A DNA stretch of 64,000 nucleotides from Parapedobacter tibetensis (GTDB lineage: Bacteria > Bacteroidota > Bacteroidia > Sphingobacteriales > Sphingobacteriaceae): contig NZ_JAMKQJ010000001.1 in assembly GCF_024643205.1 (NCBI RefSeq), positions 248,001-312,000 on the forward strand, given 5' to 3'. The notes beneath the pieces were generated by a model. The model was not told the DNA's origin and searched no databases. It worked only from the letters and a program-made list of their open reading frames with translations. This document shows, piece after piece, positions 43,415-52,389 of the stretch (positions are counted from its first letter, which is position 1; every line of letters starts with the position of its first letter). The position numbers and the translations under genes are program-made.

Positions 43415-44389
43415 CTATTTCAATATGATATTGTTTCCCTGTTTCTCCACGGTTATCCTCAATGTCTTGGCAATGAGATGGAGCATATCTTCCAAGGTAT
43501 TCTGGTGTAAGGTTGTGGTCATCGGCAAGTTACGGATTTTATCGTTAACTATGATGATTTCTACGCCATAAGCTTCTCTCAAGACTTCTACAACACGCCA
43601 AAGTGGCGTATTATCCAACACAAACTGATTGCTTACATAATAATTATGAAGTAGGTCATCCACCATACCTTCGTCAAACTGTTGGGTTTGCGTATTGATC
43701 GTTACCTTTTGTCGTGGCCCCAATTCCACCATCCTACTCAATCCTTCCACTTTTACTTGTCCGCTTTCTACGATAACCTCCGTCTCATCTCCTTTCCGTT
43801 TTACGTGGAATGAAGTACCGAGAACGGTGACGGTTACTTTCCCCGACTCGATGACAAACGGTTTATTGTGGTTTGGCGCTACCCTAAAAAACACCTCCCC
43901 CTCACGCAGTTCAGCCAGCCTTTTCCCCTGGAAAGGACCTTGGGAAAACCGCAACGTAGCATATTTGTTTAGCGTGATTATTGAACCATCGGCAAGGGTG
44001 TCTGTATTTACCGCGTTGGCTGTTTCATAGGTCGATCCATATCGTTGGCTCCCATTTTGCACCAGGAAGTAATAGCCAATAAGGCTGGCTCCTGACACGA
44101 AGATGAGTGTGGCGGCAATGCGCAACCAACCTAGACGCCGGATCAGACCTTTAGATTGCCAGCTGAGGGAGGGATTTACACGTTCCCGCCTTTGCATAAA
44201 GCGCAGCCATGCTTCATGTTCATCCACATCACTTTTGCCCGCGAGCGTTTGACTAGCATCCCATACCAATCGGAGTTGTGAATAATGCTTCTCGTTATCT
44301 GGGTGCGCCGCAATCCACTTGCGAACCGCGGCGGTTTCCTCCTCGCTCGTTTCCTTCAGCAAATATTTTGTCAATAAAACTTCATCCAT
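43415..44389 (-). CDS. FecR family anti-sigma factor
   Basis: 324 residues from the ATG giving MDEVLLTKYLL. The cytoplasmic part resembles FecR N-termini (VRKWIAAHPDNEKHYSQLRLVWDAS), one membrane helix lies at ~90-110 (LRIAATLIFVSGASLIGYYF), and the periplasmic domain has DTLADGSIITLNKYATLRF, GEVFFRVAPNHNKPFVIE and a C-terminal DUF4974 (NTPLWRVVEVLREAYGVEII). FecR binds the sigma factor and the STN signalling domain. The ORF extends eight codons upstream, overlapping the sigma gene; the ATG used here starts five bases after that stop. Confidence 0.92.
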   Translation of the reverse strand: MDEVLLTKYLLKETSEEETAAVRKWIAAHPDNEKHYSQLRLVWDASQTLAGKSDVDEHEAWLRFMQRRERVNPSLSWQSKGLIRRLGWLRIAATLIFVSGASLIGYYFLVQNGSQRYGSTYETANAVNTDTLADGSIITLNKYATLRFSQGPFQGKRLAELREGEVFFRVAPNHNKPFVIESGKVTVTVLGTSFHVKRKGDETEVIVESGQVKVEGLSRMVELGPRQKVTINTQTQQFDEGMVDDLLHNYYVSNQFVLDNTPLWRVVEVLREAYGVEIIIVNDKIRNLPMTTTLHQNTLEDMLHLIAKTLRITVEKQGNNIILK

Positions 44390-44393
44390 AGCT

Positions 44394-44960
44394 TCATATA
44401 ATGGGTAGTACAATAATCAGAAAAGGCAGGAAATCCGACAGCTTCAGCCGCAATAACTTCAATGCCTTTCCCATGTGGCTTTCCACGGTTTTAAGGGAAA
44501 TACCCAGTTTGTCTGCGATTTCCTGGTATTTCAGTTCCTCAAACCGACTAAGTTGGAAAACAGTGCGGCATTTTTCAGGAAGCTGCCGGAGTGCCTCTTT
44601 TAAGTGACGACGCAGTTCCTTATCTTCCATATCCATCTCCGTTTGTTTTTGCTTATATTCAACCACCGCTCCCTCCATATATTTTTGTTGAACCTTTTTA
44701 TGTTTCAGGTAATTCAGGCTCTCATGGTATACTGATTTATACAGATATGCCCGTAACGAAGTATGTATTGACAACCGTTCCCTGTTTTCCCATAGCTTCA
44801 AAAAAACGGTTTGTACAATTTCTTCTGCCATGCTTTCATCCTGTAGGATGGTATACGAATAGGCATGTAATGCCTTGAAATTGCTTTTAAATGCTTCTTC
44901 AAAAGCAGTCTCATGACCGAGGTTTACTGGCATTTCATTTTTGGCCAAATTTACTTCCAT
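44394..44960 (-). CDS. ECF sigma-70 factor (FecI-like)
   Basis: 188 residues. Region 2 (FEEAFKSNFKALHAYSYTILQDESMAEEIVQTVFLKLWE) and region 4 (LPEKCRTVFQLSRFEELKYQEIADKLGISLKTVESHMGKAL) are both clear, with the Bacteroidota-specific C-terminal hydrophobic tail LPFLIIVLPII. It is expected to direct RNA polymerase to the operon it heads and is held by the FecR protein encoded next. First gene of the set. Confidence 0.93.
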   Translation of the reverse strand: MEVNLAKNEMPVNLGHETAFEEAFKSNFKALHAYSYTILQDESMAEEIVQTVFLKLWENRERLSIHTSLRAYLYKSVYHESLNYLKHKKVQQKYMEGAVVEYKQKQTEMDMEDKELRRHLKEALRQLPEKCRTVFQLSRFEELKYQEIADKLGISLKTVESHMGKALKLLRLKLSDFLPFLIIVLPII

Positions 44961-45148
44961 TTAGCGTTATACATATAATCATTTCCTCCCTTTCCCCTGT
45001 TCTATCACGTTTTCATGAGCTATGACAACTTAGCTAGTCTTTACCCTCATTCAAAAGATTTTTTTATTTCTTGATAAAGAGGAATGCCTCTTACGGCATA
45101 TGTGACTACCTTCGTGGGTAAAGGTAAACGTAATCGGCAAGTTTTTTG

Positions 45149-45156
45149 TAACTTTG
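45149..45156 (+). promoter_or_regulatory. Bacteroidota -7 box (TAACTTTG) for the SirB1-like gene
   Basis: Exact TAnnTTTG match ending six bases before the ATG at 45163, implying a leaderless or nearly leaderless mRNA. Confidence 0.6.
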
Positions 45157-45162
45157 TGTATC

Positions 45163-46020
45163 ATGATGAATGAGGTAGAATTAGATTCGTTAATCAAATT
45201 GCTCGACGATCCGGATGCCGAAGTATTCCAGCATGTGGAGCAAAAACTGATTACCATGGGACCAGCCGTCATCACACGGTTGGAGTCTGTGTGGGAGCAG
45301 TCTTTTGACATGCTGTTGCAGGCACGTATCGAAAACCTCATTCATAAGATACAATTTGAAGATGTGCTTCAAGAACTGGAACTTTGGAAGTTGAGCGGTT
45401 CATTCGATTTATTGCAGGGCCTAATTATTGTGAACAAATACCAGTATCCCGATATGGATGAGCAGAAAGTCATCAACCAGATCGAAGCCATCAAACGGGA
45501 TGCTTGGCTGGAGATGATTTACAGCATGAGCGCAGTAGAAAAGGTGCGTCTGCTCAACAACATCATTTACAATGCCCATGGATTTTCGGGCAATACCAGC
45601 AACTACCACGACCCGCAAAATTCTTACATTGGCCAGGTATTGGAAACCCGCAAAGGCAATCCCATTCTTTTGGCATGTATCTACAGCATCATTGCCCAGA
45701 AACTTGACATTCCTATCTATGGGGTAAACCTACCTAAGCATTTCATTCTGGCTTATACGGAAGACCATACCCCGGTGGAAAACAAACATGGAATCTTGTT
45801 TTATATCAATGCATTCAACCGCGGCCAAATATTTGGCCGGCATGATGTCATTGCATTCCTCAAACAGCTCAACCTCTCCCCTAGTGATAATTTTATCATG
45901 CCGTGCAGCAATCTCGATATTATCGCACGGGTATTGCGCAATTTAGTAGCCGCCTATTCACAGGCCAGCAATGCCAGCAAAACGGAGGAAATCAATAGGA
46001 TGTTGGATCTCGTTTCATAA
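45163..46020 (+). CDS. SirB1/transglutaminase-like family protein
   Basis: 285 residues. The middle carries the SirB1-type segments NPILLACIYSIIAQKLDIPIYGVNLPKHFILAY, matching the transglutaminase-like fold used by SirB1 (core GNPILLACIY and LPKHFIL); the conserved C/H/D triad is only partly apparent (C in LACIY, H in PKHF). The C-terminal part has TPR-like helices. The family's biochemical role is unknown. Start at ATG 45163 (or 45166); a TTG at 45154 overlaps the -7 box. Divergent from the sigma factor. Confidence 0.78.
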   Translation: MMNEVELDSLIKLLDDPDAEVFQHVEQKLITMGPAVITRLESVWEQSFDMLLQARIENLIHKIQFEDVLQELELWKLSGSFDLLQGLIIVNKYQYPDMDEQKVINQIEAIKRDAWLEMIYSMSAVEKVRLLNNIIYNAHGFSGNTSNYHDPQNSYIGQVLETRKGNPILLACIYSIIAQKLDIPIYGVNLPKHFILAYTEDHTPVENKHGILFYINAFNRGQIFGRHDVIAFLKQLNLSPSDNFIMPCSNLDIIARVLRNLVAAYSQASNASKTEEINRMLDLVS

Positions 46021-46027
46021 TGGCGCC

Positions 46028-47095
46028 CTATTGCGCGGAGCCTCTTGCATCGAGGAAGATACCGAATGGTACGCGATCTTGGAATGTTATCGGCGCATGT
46101 TGCGGGGCCACATTCCCATTGTCTGATAGGTTAAACTTTGAAACCGTACCATTATTGCCATTTTTTCGATCTGCCACATAAATTGTCTTTTTATTCTCCC
46201 TTGGGTCTATGGCTACATCGACCGGTTTGAATATGCCCGTTGCCGATCCGCTAATTGTCCGCGTGGGTACCACCGTGGGCGACGGTTGGGCCAAGTAGCT
46301 TTTTATGCCTTCAATAATATACACACGCCCATCATCCGTACCTTCTTGTGTTCCATAATCAGCTGCGACCAAAATATCCAGTGAGTCGATGAACGCAATG
46401 CCGCGGATGCTCGTGGCTCCTTCTATACGTATCGTAGAAATGGCCGTAAAATTCGTTACTACAGAGTCAGCTTGAGATAAATTTTCATACAAAGACACCC
46501 CCCCATTTACCCCTGCATTGGATACCAACAAATTATCACCCCACATTACAAGCCCCCATGGACGCATGGAGGTTTCCAGCTGCAAATCCTTGTCGGGAAT
46601 GGTGAACCCCCTGCGGTTCATGGGTTGGTAAAAGCCGAAAATCCGATTTGTTGTAGTATTGCTAGCCACATACAGCATCTGGGAAGGCTGATGGAAGACA
46701 AGACCACGCATCCTTTCAAGGACGCTGTTGCCAATGTTGCCTGAAGTGGCTAATACACCCAAATTACTTACTGTCATCAACCGGATGGTCGTATCCAATC
46801 GTCCGGCCTGAAACACCCTACCCGCTAATGGGTTAAAATGGATGCCGCTGCCACCCATTGCGCCAGAATCGAATCTGAGTGAATCGAACACCGTCGAATC
46901 AGCCGGATCAATGATGACAACATTTCTGACAGCACCTGCCAATGGATCGGTCACATCATTATAATTCTCGATAGATACGTATAAGCGGGCTATGGGCCGC
47001 GTAGGCAATATAGGTTCGTCGTCATTGCGTATGCAACCACCAACGGCCAGTAACATGCCAAGCGCCACCACCAGAAAACTAGGCGATTTCTTCAT
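46028..47095 (-). CDS. Predicted lipoprotein with beta-propeller-like repeats
   Basis: 355 residues. Signal peptide and lipobox VGGC (residue ~21). The body alternates beta-strand segments typical of NHL/YncE-like propellers (RLYVSIENYN, NVVIIDPADST, QMLYVASNTTTNRI, DNLLVSNAGVN, RGIAFIDSLDILVAADYG, KTIYVADRKNGNNGTVSKFN). No catalytic residues are evident; such proteins often serve as binding scaffolds on the surface or in the periplasm. The stop is seven bases from the convergent SirB1-like gene. It has its own -7 box at 47112-47119. Confidence 0.78.
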   Translation of the reverse strand: MKKSPSFLVVALGMLLAVGGCIRNDDEPILPTRPIARLYVSIENYNDVTDPLAGAVRNVVIIDPADSTVFDSLRFDSGAMGGSGIHFNPLAGRVFQAGRLDTTIRLMTVSNLGVLATSGNIGNSVLERMRGLVFHQPSQMLYVASNTTTNRIFGFYQPMNRRGFTIPDKDLQLETSMRPWGLVMWGDNLLVSNAGVNGGVSLYENLSQADSVVTNFTAISTIRIEGATSIRGIAFIDSLDILVAADYGTQEGTDDGRVYIIEGIKSYLAQPSPTVVPTRTISGSATGIFKPVDVAIDPRENKKTIYVADRKNGNNGTVSKFNLSDNGNVAPQHAPITFQDRVPFGIFLDARGSAQ

Positions 47096-47111
47096 TCAAC
47101 AGGGTTTTGGA

Positions 47112-47119
47112 CAAAGTTA
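47112..47119 (-). promoter_or_regulatory. Bacteroidota -7 box (TAACTTTG) for the propeller lipoprotein
   Basis: Exact TAnnTTTG match 16 bases ahead of the start codon, directly after the pirin stop. Confidence 0.5.
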
Positions 47120-47139
47120 TGAATTTTCAGGGTAGAAAC

Positions 47140-48027
47140 CTATGAGGCTTTAGTCGTTTGCTCCGGCAACGGCACAAAGTCCGTCTCTCCCGGTACGTGG
47201 TCAAACCGTTGTTCCAGCCACCGTTGTTTCGCCGCCTCGATTTTCTCCCGGCTGCTTGACACAAAATTCCAATAGATGAAGCGTTCTTCAGGGAAGGATT
47301 CACCTCCAAAAATGTAGACACTGGTATCTTCATTGATGGTAAACTCGCATAACGTGGAATCTTTGGCCACCAAAACCTGTTTGGGTGTATAGGTATGTCC
47401 ATCACTTTCGATACTCCCTTTGAGTATGTACAGGCCCGACTCCCCAAACAGTTCATGGCCAATGCTCAGCCGTTGCTTGGTAGTGCTATGGATTTCCAGA
47501 AAAAACTGCTTGCTATATACGGGTACGGGCGATCTACGGCCGAACGCCTCCCCAGCAATAAGCCTGAATGCCACATCACCCTCCTCCCAATAGGGAACGT
47601 CCTTGGCCTCCACATGGTGGAAGGAGGGGTCCGTGTCTTCTAGTTCCTTTGGCATGGCCACCCAGATCTGCAAGCCATGCAGGTTTTTATCCGAATGGCG
47701 CAGGTATTCGGGGGTTCGCTCGGAGTGGACGACGCCACGGCCCGCCGTCATCCAGTTGACCGCCCCGGGCTGTATTTCCACTTCCGTGCCTAAGCTATCG
47801 CGGTGTAGCATGCTGCCTTCAAAGAGATAAGTCAACGTGGATAGCCCAATATGTGGGTGCGGGGGCACATCTACATTTTCCCTATCGTTAAGCTTAGCAG
47901 GTCCCATGTGGTCAATGAAAATATATGGTCCCACCATCCGTTTACCCCGAAAAGGCAGGAGGCGGCCCACCATGAAATTGCCGATATTAGCCGGCCTTTC
48001 TTCGATGATCATTCCAACGTTTGACAT
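47140..48027 (-). CDS. Pirin family protein
   Basis: 295 residues with the bicupin pirin layout. Metal-binding segment FIDHMGPAKL then PPHPHIGLSTLTYLFEGSMLHRDSLG, where the H-x-H and later H residues form the iron site, and WMTAGRGVVHSERTP. The C-terminal cupin lacks metal ligands, as usual. Bacterial pirins include quercetinases and metabolic regulators; this one's role is unknown. Own promoter at 48067-48074. Confidence 0.92.
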   Translation of the reverse strand: MSNVGMIIEERPANIGNFMVGRLLPFRGKRMVGPYIFIDHMGPAKLNDRENVDVPPHPHIGLSTLTYLFEGSMLHRDSLGTEVEIQPGAVNWMTAGRGVVHSERTPEYLRHSDKNLHGLQIWVAMPKELEDTDPSFHHVEAKDVPYWEEGDVAFRLIAGEAFGRRSPVPVYSKQFFLEIHSTTKQRLSIGHELFGESGLYILKGSIESDGHTYTPKQVLVAKDSTLCEFTINEDTSVYIFGGESFPEERFIYWNFVSSSREKIEAAKQRWLEQRFDHVPGETDFVPLPEQTTKAS

Positions 48028-48066
48028 AACGTTTCTATTTTAGCTCCATGAAATGTATTAGTTACG

Positions 48067-48074
48067 CAAAGTTA
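48067..48074 (-). promoter_or_regulatory. Bacteroidota -7 box (TAACTTTG) for the pirin gene
   Basis: Exact TAnnTTTG match 39 bases ahead of the start codon on the minus strand, in the divergent gap to queH. Confidence 0.5.
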
Positions 48075-48166
48075 AGGATAAACGATGATAATTAGCCATC
48101 CTCATGAATTTGCAATAACCCCTCTTTTTTAGTAATATTGCACCATCAAAACAAGTTGATATCAAG

Positions 48167-48820
48167 ATGGATAACGCGGAATTCAAACGGGAAAAACTGG
48201 AATTGCCCAATGGTGAAAACAAATTGCTATTGCACTCCTGCTGTGCGCCATGCTCCGGCGAGGTGATGGAGGCAATGATAGCTTCGGACATCAATTTTAC
48301 CATCTACTTCTACAACCCCAACATACATCCCCGTAAGGAATATGACTTACGTAAAGATGAGAATATCCGCTTTGCCGAAAAATATAATATCCCTTTTGTG
48401 GATGCCGACTATGATGTAGACAACTGGTTTAGCCGTGCCAAAGGGATGGAACAGGAACCCGAGCGTGGCATCCGCTGTACCATGTGTTTCGACATGCGCT
48501 TTGAACGCACGGCCCTCTATGCTTACGAAAACGGATTCCCTACAATTACCAGCTCGTTGGGCATCTCCCGTTGGAAAAATTTCGACCAAATTAATGACTG
48601 CGGTATCCGGGCGGCGGGGCATTATCCCGGTATCACATACTGGACATTCAACTGGCGTAAAAAAGGCGGCTCATCACGTATGCTGGAAATCAGTAAGCGG
48701 GAGCAATTCTATATGCAGGAGTATTGCGGATGTGCCTATTCCCTGCGCGATACAAACCATTGGCGCTTAGCGAATGGCCGGGAACGCATCGAACTCGGAA
48801 AGCAATATTACGGCGATTAA
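48167..48820 (+). CDS. queH: Epoxyqueuosine reductase QueH
   Basis: 217 residues. The DUF208/QueH pattern is clear: HSCCAPCSGEVMEAM at the N-terminus, IRCTMCFDMRFERTA, SSLGISRWKNFDQINDCG, and YCGCAYSLRDTN at the C-terminus. These cysteines hold a 4Fe-4S cluster and an adjacent iron. QueH performs the last step of queuosine synthesis in tRNA, an alternative to QueG. The C-terminal LANGRERIELGKQYYGD agrees with family length. Confidence 0.93.
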   Translation: MDNAEFKREKLELPNGENKLLLHSCCAPCSGEVMEAMIASDINFTIYFYNPNIHPRKEYDLRKDENIRFAEKYNIPFVDADYDVDNWFSRAKGMEQEPERGIRCTMCFDMRFERTALYAYENGFPTITSSLGISRWKNFDQINDCGIRAAGHYPGITYWTFNWRKKGGSSRMLEISKREQFYMQEYCGCAYSLRDTNHWRLANGRERIELGKQYYGD

Positions 48821-48892
48821 ACACGGATAAGGCTGATGTGCTCCATAATCAAATAAGCTTTACAAAAAATTTCATATCTTACATTTTATAGT

Positions 48893-48900
48893 TACCTTTG
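48893..48900 (+). promoter_or_regulatory. Bacteroidota -7 box (TACCTTTG) for the DUF177-rpmF-plsX-fabH operon
   Basis: Exact TAnnTTTG match 16 bases ahead of the DUF177 ATG. Confidence 0.55.
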
Positions 48901-48916
48901 CAGGCTCAATTGTGGG

Positions 48917-49456
48917 ATGGTGAATTATTTGAAGCGATATCGAATCCCTTTTTCGGGGTTGAGTTTGGGCACGCACGACTTTGAGTTTGACATTGACAAG
49001 GCGTTCTTTGATTGTTATGAATACTCCATTATAAAAAATGGCAATCTTAACGTTCTGGTCAATTTGCACAAGCAGGAAAACATGATGGTGCTGCGGTTCC
49101 ATATTACGGGTACCACTACACTCACATGTGATGTATGCTTGTCAGCTTTCGAGGCTAAGACTGACATTGAGGAAAGACTCATTGTCAAATTTGTGGATGA
49201 AGACATGGCTGAAAGTACTGAGGAAATTATCGTGCTTGCCAAACATGAGCATGAGCTGGACATCGCCGGGTTGCTGTATGAATACATCAACGTACACATA
49301 CCGCATTACATCAAGTGCAGTGAACAAGGCGACAACATCAAATGTGATGAAACGGTATTGGCCAAGTTGAATGGTCTTACATCGAAGCAAGAGGAAACAA
49401 AACAAACAGATCCCCGTTGGGAAGCACTGAAAAATATAAAATATAATCAAAATTAA
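48917..49456 (+). CDS. DUF177 (YceD-like) protein
   Basis: 179 residues. CDVC (in LTCDVCLSAFEA) and the acidic segment followed by IDI/ELDIAGLLYEYINVHIPH match YceD/DUF177; a C-terminal CDETVLAKL segment replaces the second Cys pair. YceD proteins are linked to 23S rRNA/L32 accumulation in bacteria and plants. The rpmF gene follows ten bases later, the conserved pairing. Confidence 0.9.
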   Translation: MVNYLKRYRIPFSGLSLGTHDFEFDIDKAFFDCYEYSIIKNGNLNVLVNLHKQENMMVLRFHITGTTTLTCDVCLSAFEAKTDIEERLIVKFVDEDMAESTEEIIVLAKHEHELDIAGLLYEYINVHIPHYIKCSEQGDNIKCDETVLAKLNGLTSKQEETKQTDPRWEALKNIKYNQN

Positions 49457-49465
49457 CAGTACGAG

Positions 49466-49657
49466 ATGGCACATCCGAAACGTAAAACCTCCAAATCAAG
49501 GAGAGACAAAAGAAGGACACATTATAAAGCTGAGCGACCTAGCTTGACGACGTGCAAGGAAACCGGTGCGGTACACTTGCCACACCGCGCATATATGGTA
49601 GATGGCAACCTCTATTACAATGGCAAACTGATTATCGAAAACACTGCCTCCGTCTAA
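49466..49657 (+). CDS. rpmF: 50S ribosomal protein L32
   Basis: 63 residues with the L32 start MAHPKRKTSKSRRDKRRTHYK and the VHLPHRAYMVDG core. Only one cysteine remains (TTCKETG), so the zinc-binding four-Cys pattern of the C+ form is absent. Lies between DUF177 and plsX as in most bacteria. Confidence 0.95.
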   Translation: MAHPKRKTSKSRRDKRRTHYKAERPSLTTCKETGAVHLPHRAYMVDGNLYYNGKLIIENTASV

Positions 49658-49759
49658 TTTGACCTTTCAAAAAATTGAACATCCCATAACGTGTAACTGG
49701 TTTTTTATGCGTTACTTTGGGGTGTTTTTGCGTATTATTGGATTAAAAAACAATAACGG

Positions 49760-50698
49760 ATGAAGATTGGTTTAGACATACTGGGAGGGGATTTTGCGCC
49801 TGAAGCCACCATACAAGGGGCCATCCTGGCGTCGAAGCAACTTTCGGAAAACCAGAAAATCGTACTCATTGGCGACCAACACATTGCTAAGCAACGCATT
49901 GAACAAGCAGGCGAAAATCCTGCTTTTTTTGAATACGTACATGCGCCGGATAACATTGGCATGGGCGAACATCCCACTAAGGCCATTGCTCAAAAGCCCA
50001 ATTCGAGCATCAGCAAAGGGTTTCAATTGCTTAAGGAGGGAATGATCGATTCGTTCGCTTCTGCCGGCAATACAGGAGCAATGCTGGTTGGATCGGTATT
50101 CAGCGTGAAAACGATCCCCGGTGTCATTCGACCGGCCATTGCTACCAATGTACCCAAAATCAAGAGTGGTTTCGGCATCCTCCTTGATGTGGGAGCCAAT
50201 GCAGACTGTAAACCTGAAATGCTTCCCCAGTTCGGATTGCTTGGCAGCCTTTTCGCCGAACATGTTTATGGCATCCAAAATCCTTCCGTGGGCCTACTCA
50301 ATATTGGAGAAGAGGAAGAGAAGGGCAACATGCTCACATTGGCTGCTTATCCCCTCATGAAGGAAAGCAAACGCATTCGTTTTGTAGGCAATATCGAAGG
50401 ACGAGAACTGTTTGATGATAAGGCCGAGGTGATGGTATGCGATGGGTTTGTGGGCAATGTGGTACTCAAGCTTGCCGAATCCTTTTATGTGTTGACACGG
50501 AAAAAAGGGTTCAACGACTCGTTTTTCGACCGATTCAACTATGAACAATATGGAGGAAGCCCCATTTTAGGAGTAAACGCACCCGTCATCATCGGCCACG
50601 GTATTTCTAGCCCCGAAGCCATCAAGAACATGGTTTTGCTTTCCAAAACCATGATTGAATCCAATATCATCGAAAAAATCAAATCCGCTTTCAATTAA
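49760..50698 (+). CDS. plsX: Phosphate acyltransferase PlsX
   Basis: 312 residues. Start KIGLDILGGDFAPEATIQGA, later SFASAGNTGAMLVGS, DVGANADCKPEML and VMVCDGFVGNVVLKLAE are all PlsX hallmarks. It converts acyl-ACP to acyl-phosphate for phospholipid synthesis. Located before fabH in the usual plsX-fabH order, nine bases apart. Confidence 0.96.
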   Translation: MKIGLDILGGDFAPEATIQGAILASKQLSENQKIVLIGDQHIAKQRIEQAGENPAFFEYVHAPDNIGMGEHPTKAIAQKPNSSISKGFQLLKEGMIDSFASAGNTGAMLVGSVFSVKTIPGVIRPAIATNVPKIKSGFGILLDVGANADCKPEMLPQFGLLGSLFAEHVYGIQNPSVGLLNIGEEEEKGNMLTLAAYPLMKESKRIRFVGNIEGRELFDDKAEVMVCDGFVGNVVLKLAESFYVLTRKKGFNDSFFDRFNYEQYGGSPILGVNAPVIIGHGISSPEAIKNMVLLSKTMIESNIIEKIKSAFN

Positions 50699-50706
50699 AC
50701 GCAATT

Positions 50707-51702
50707 ATGTCAAAAATTCATGCTGCCATCACGGCTGTAAACGGATACGTACCGGATTATATCCTTACCAACGATGAACTTGCGACCATGGTGGACACCA
50801 ATGATGAATGGATAACGACACGTACAGGCATCAAAGAACGGAGGATACTGAAAGAAGAAGGCAAGGCCACATCCGATATGGCGGTACCCGCTGTGATGGG
50901 TTTGCTGGAAAAGCGGGGTATCGGGGCCGAGGAGATCGACCTGATTATCTTCTGCACCTGCACCCCGGATATGCCCTTCCCAGCCACGGCCAATATCCTA
51001 GCCGATAAAATAGGCGCTGTGAATGCATGGGGGTATGATTTACAGGCAGCATGCTCGGGTTTTATCTTTGGACTGACTACGGGTGCCCAATTCATCGAAT
51101 CAGGTAAGCATAAAAAAGTATTGGTGGTAGGCGGAGACAAGATGTCTTCCATCATCAACTATAAGGATCGCACCACCTGCATCATCTTTGGCGATGGCTG
51201 CGGTGCTGTATTACTTGAACCAAACGAAGAGGGATTGGGCGTCATCGATTCTATACTCAAGAGTGATGGATCAGGCTGTCCTTACCTCAACATCAAAGCC
51301 GGAGGCTCGCTATATCCCGCTTCCCATCAGACGGTAGACGCAGCTATGCATTTCGCATACCAAGAGGGACGTACAGTTTTTAAATTCGCGGTGACCAACA
51401 TGGCTGAAGTTGCTGCTGACATCATGAAGCGCAACAACCTTACCGCAAACGAGGTCACTTGGCTAGTGCCTCACCAAGCCAACAAACGCATCATCGATGC
51501 TACAGCTGAACGCATGGGCATAGGTGAAGAAAAAGTGATGGTAAACATCCAACGCTATGGCAATACCACCGCCGGCACCATCCCGCTTTGCCTGTGGGAA
51601 TGGGAAAACCAACTGAAAAAGGGGGACAACCTAGTGTTGGCAGCATTCGGTGGAGGATTCACTTGGGGTTCCGTATATCTCAAATGGGCATACGGAACCT
51701 GA
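50707..51702 (+). CDS. fabH: Beta-ketoacyl-ACP synthase III
   Basis: 331 residues. Catalytic triad visible: C116 in AACSGF, H in VPHQANKRI and N in YGNTTAGTIPL. NTDEWI-type segment (TNDEWITTRTGIKERRI) binds CoA. It starts fatty acid synthesis by condensing acetyl-CoA with malonyl-ACP. Forms an operon with plsX; a weak 5-bp hairpin followed by TTTT lies about 30 bases after the stop. Confidence 0.97.
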   Translation: MSKIHAAITAVNGYVPDYILTNDELATMVDTNDEWITTRTGIKERRILKEEGKATSDMAVPAVMGLLEKRGIGAEEIDLIIFCTCTPDMPFPATANILADKIGAVNAWGYDLQAACSGFIFGLTTGAQFIESGKHKKVLVVGGDKMSSIINYKDRTTCIIFGDGCGAVLLEPNEEGLGVIDSILKSDGSGCPYLNIKAGGSLYPASHQTVDAAMHFAYQEGRTVFKFAVTNMAEVAADIMKRNNLTANEVTWLVPHQANKRIIDATAERMGIGEEKVMVNIQRYGNTTAGTIPLCLWEWENQLKKGDNLVLAAFGGGFTWGSVYLKWAYGT

Positions 51703-51773
51703 CTGCGGTAAGCAGGCAAGCTTCATCGCCTTAAAAAGGCAATTTTGTGGATGAAAAATAAATCCCAATTTAA

Positions 51774-51804
51774 TTGTTAAATAATAGATTAGATTATATT
51801 TTTG
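51774..51804 (+). promoter_or_regulatory. Promoter of accB-accC (TTG, 20 bp, TATTTTTG)
   Basis: TTG at 51774-51776, a 20-base spacer and an exact TAnnTTTG box at 51797-51804, 30 bases before the accB ATG. Confidence 0.7.
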
Positions 51805-51834
51805 ATTATTATTACTATTATAACCTACTAGACA

Positions 51835-52308
51835 ATGAGCATGGATATCAAACAAGTTCAAGACCTGATTAAGTTTGTGGCTAAATCAGGAGTGAATGAA
51901 GTATCTATCGAAGAGAAAGATTTCAAAATCACGATAAAAACAACCCATGAGCCAACCTATGTAACCGCGACGATTCCCGCACCGACAGCGCCTCCCGCAC
52001 CACAAACCGTGTCTACCGCGGTGGAAGTACCTCCACCCGCGACCACCAAGGCAGAAGATACCTCACATTACGTGACGATAAAATCGCCCATGATCGGCAC
52101 CTTCTATCGCTCGTCAAGTCCGGATAAACCCGTATTTGTCAATATCGGGGACGAAATCACCGCCGGTAAAGTGGTATGCATCGTGGAAGCGATGAAGCTT
52201 TTCAATGAAATCGAGTCGGAAGTATCCGGAAAAATAGTAAAGGTATTGGTAGATGATGCCCAGCCAGTAGAGTATGACCAACCCTTATTCTTGGTCGAAC
52301 CGAAATAA
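51835..52308 (+). CDS. accB: Acetyl-CoA carboxylase biotin carboxyl carrier protein
   Basis: 157 residues. N-terminal dimerisation/partner-binding region (IKQVQDLIKFVAKSGVNEVSI), a Pro/Ala/Thr-rich linker and the biotinyl domain with VEAMKLF, where K121 is the biotinylated lysine. Second ATG at 51841 is an alternative. Together with AccC it forms the biotin carboxylase half of acetyl-CoA carboxylase. Confidence 0.97.
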   Translation: MSMDIKQVQDLIKFVAKSGVNEVSIEEKDFKITIKTTHEPTYVTATIPAPTAPPAPQTVSTAVEVPPPATTKAEDTSHYVTIKSPMIGTFYRSSSPDKPVFVNIGDEITAGKVVCIVEAMKLFNEIESEVSGKIVKVLVDDAQPVEYDQPLFLVEPK

Positions 52309-52389
52309 CCCTACTTCGCTAAATCCATTTTATTATTATACAAACGTTGTACGGCAATCATCCACTACCCATAGATTTATAGCTAATTC

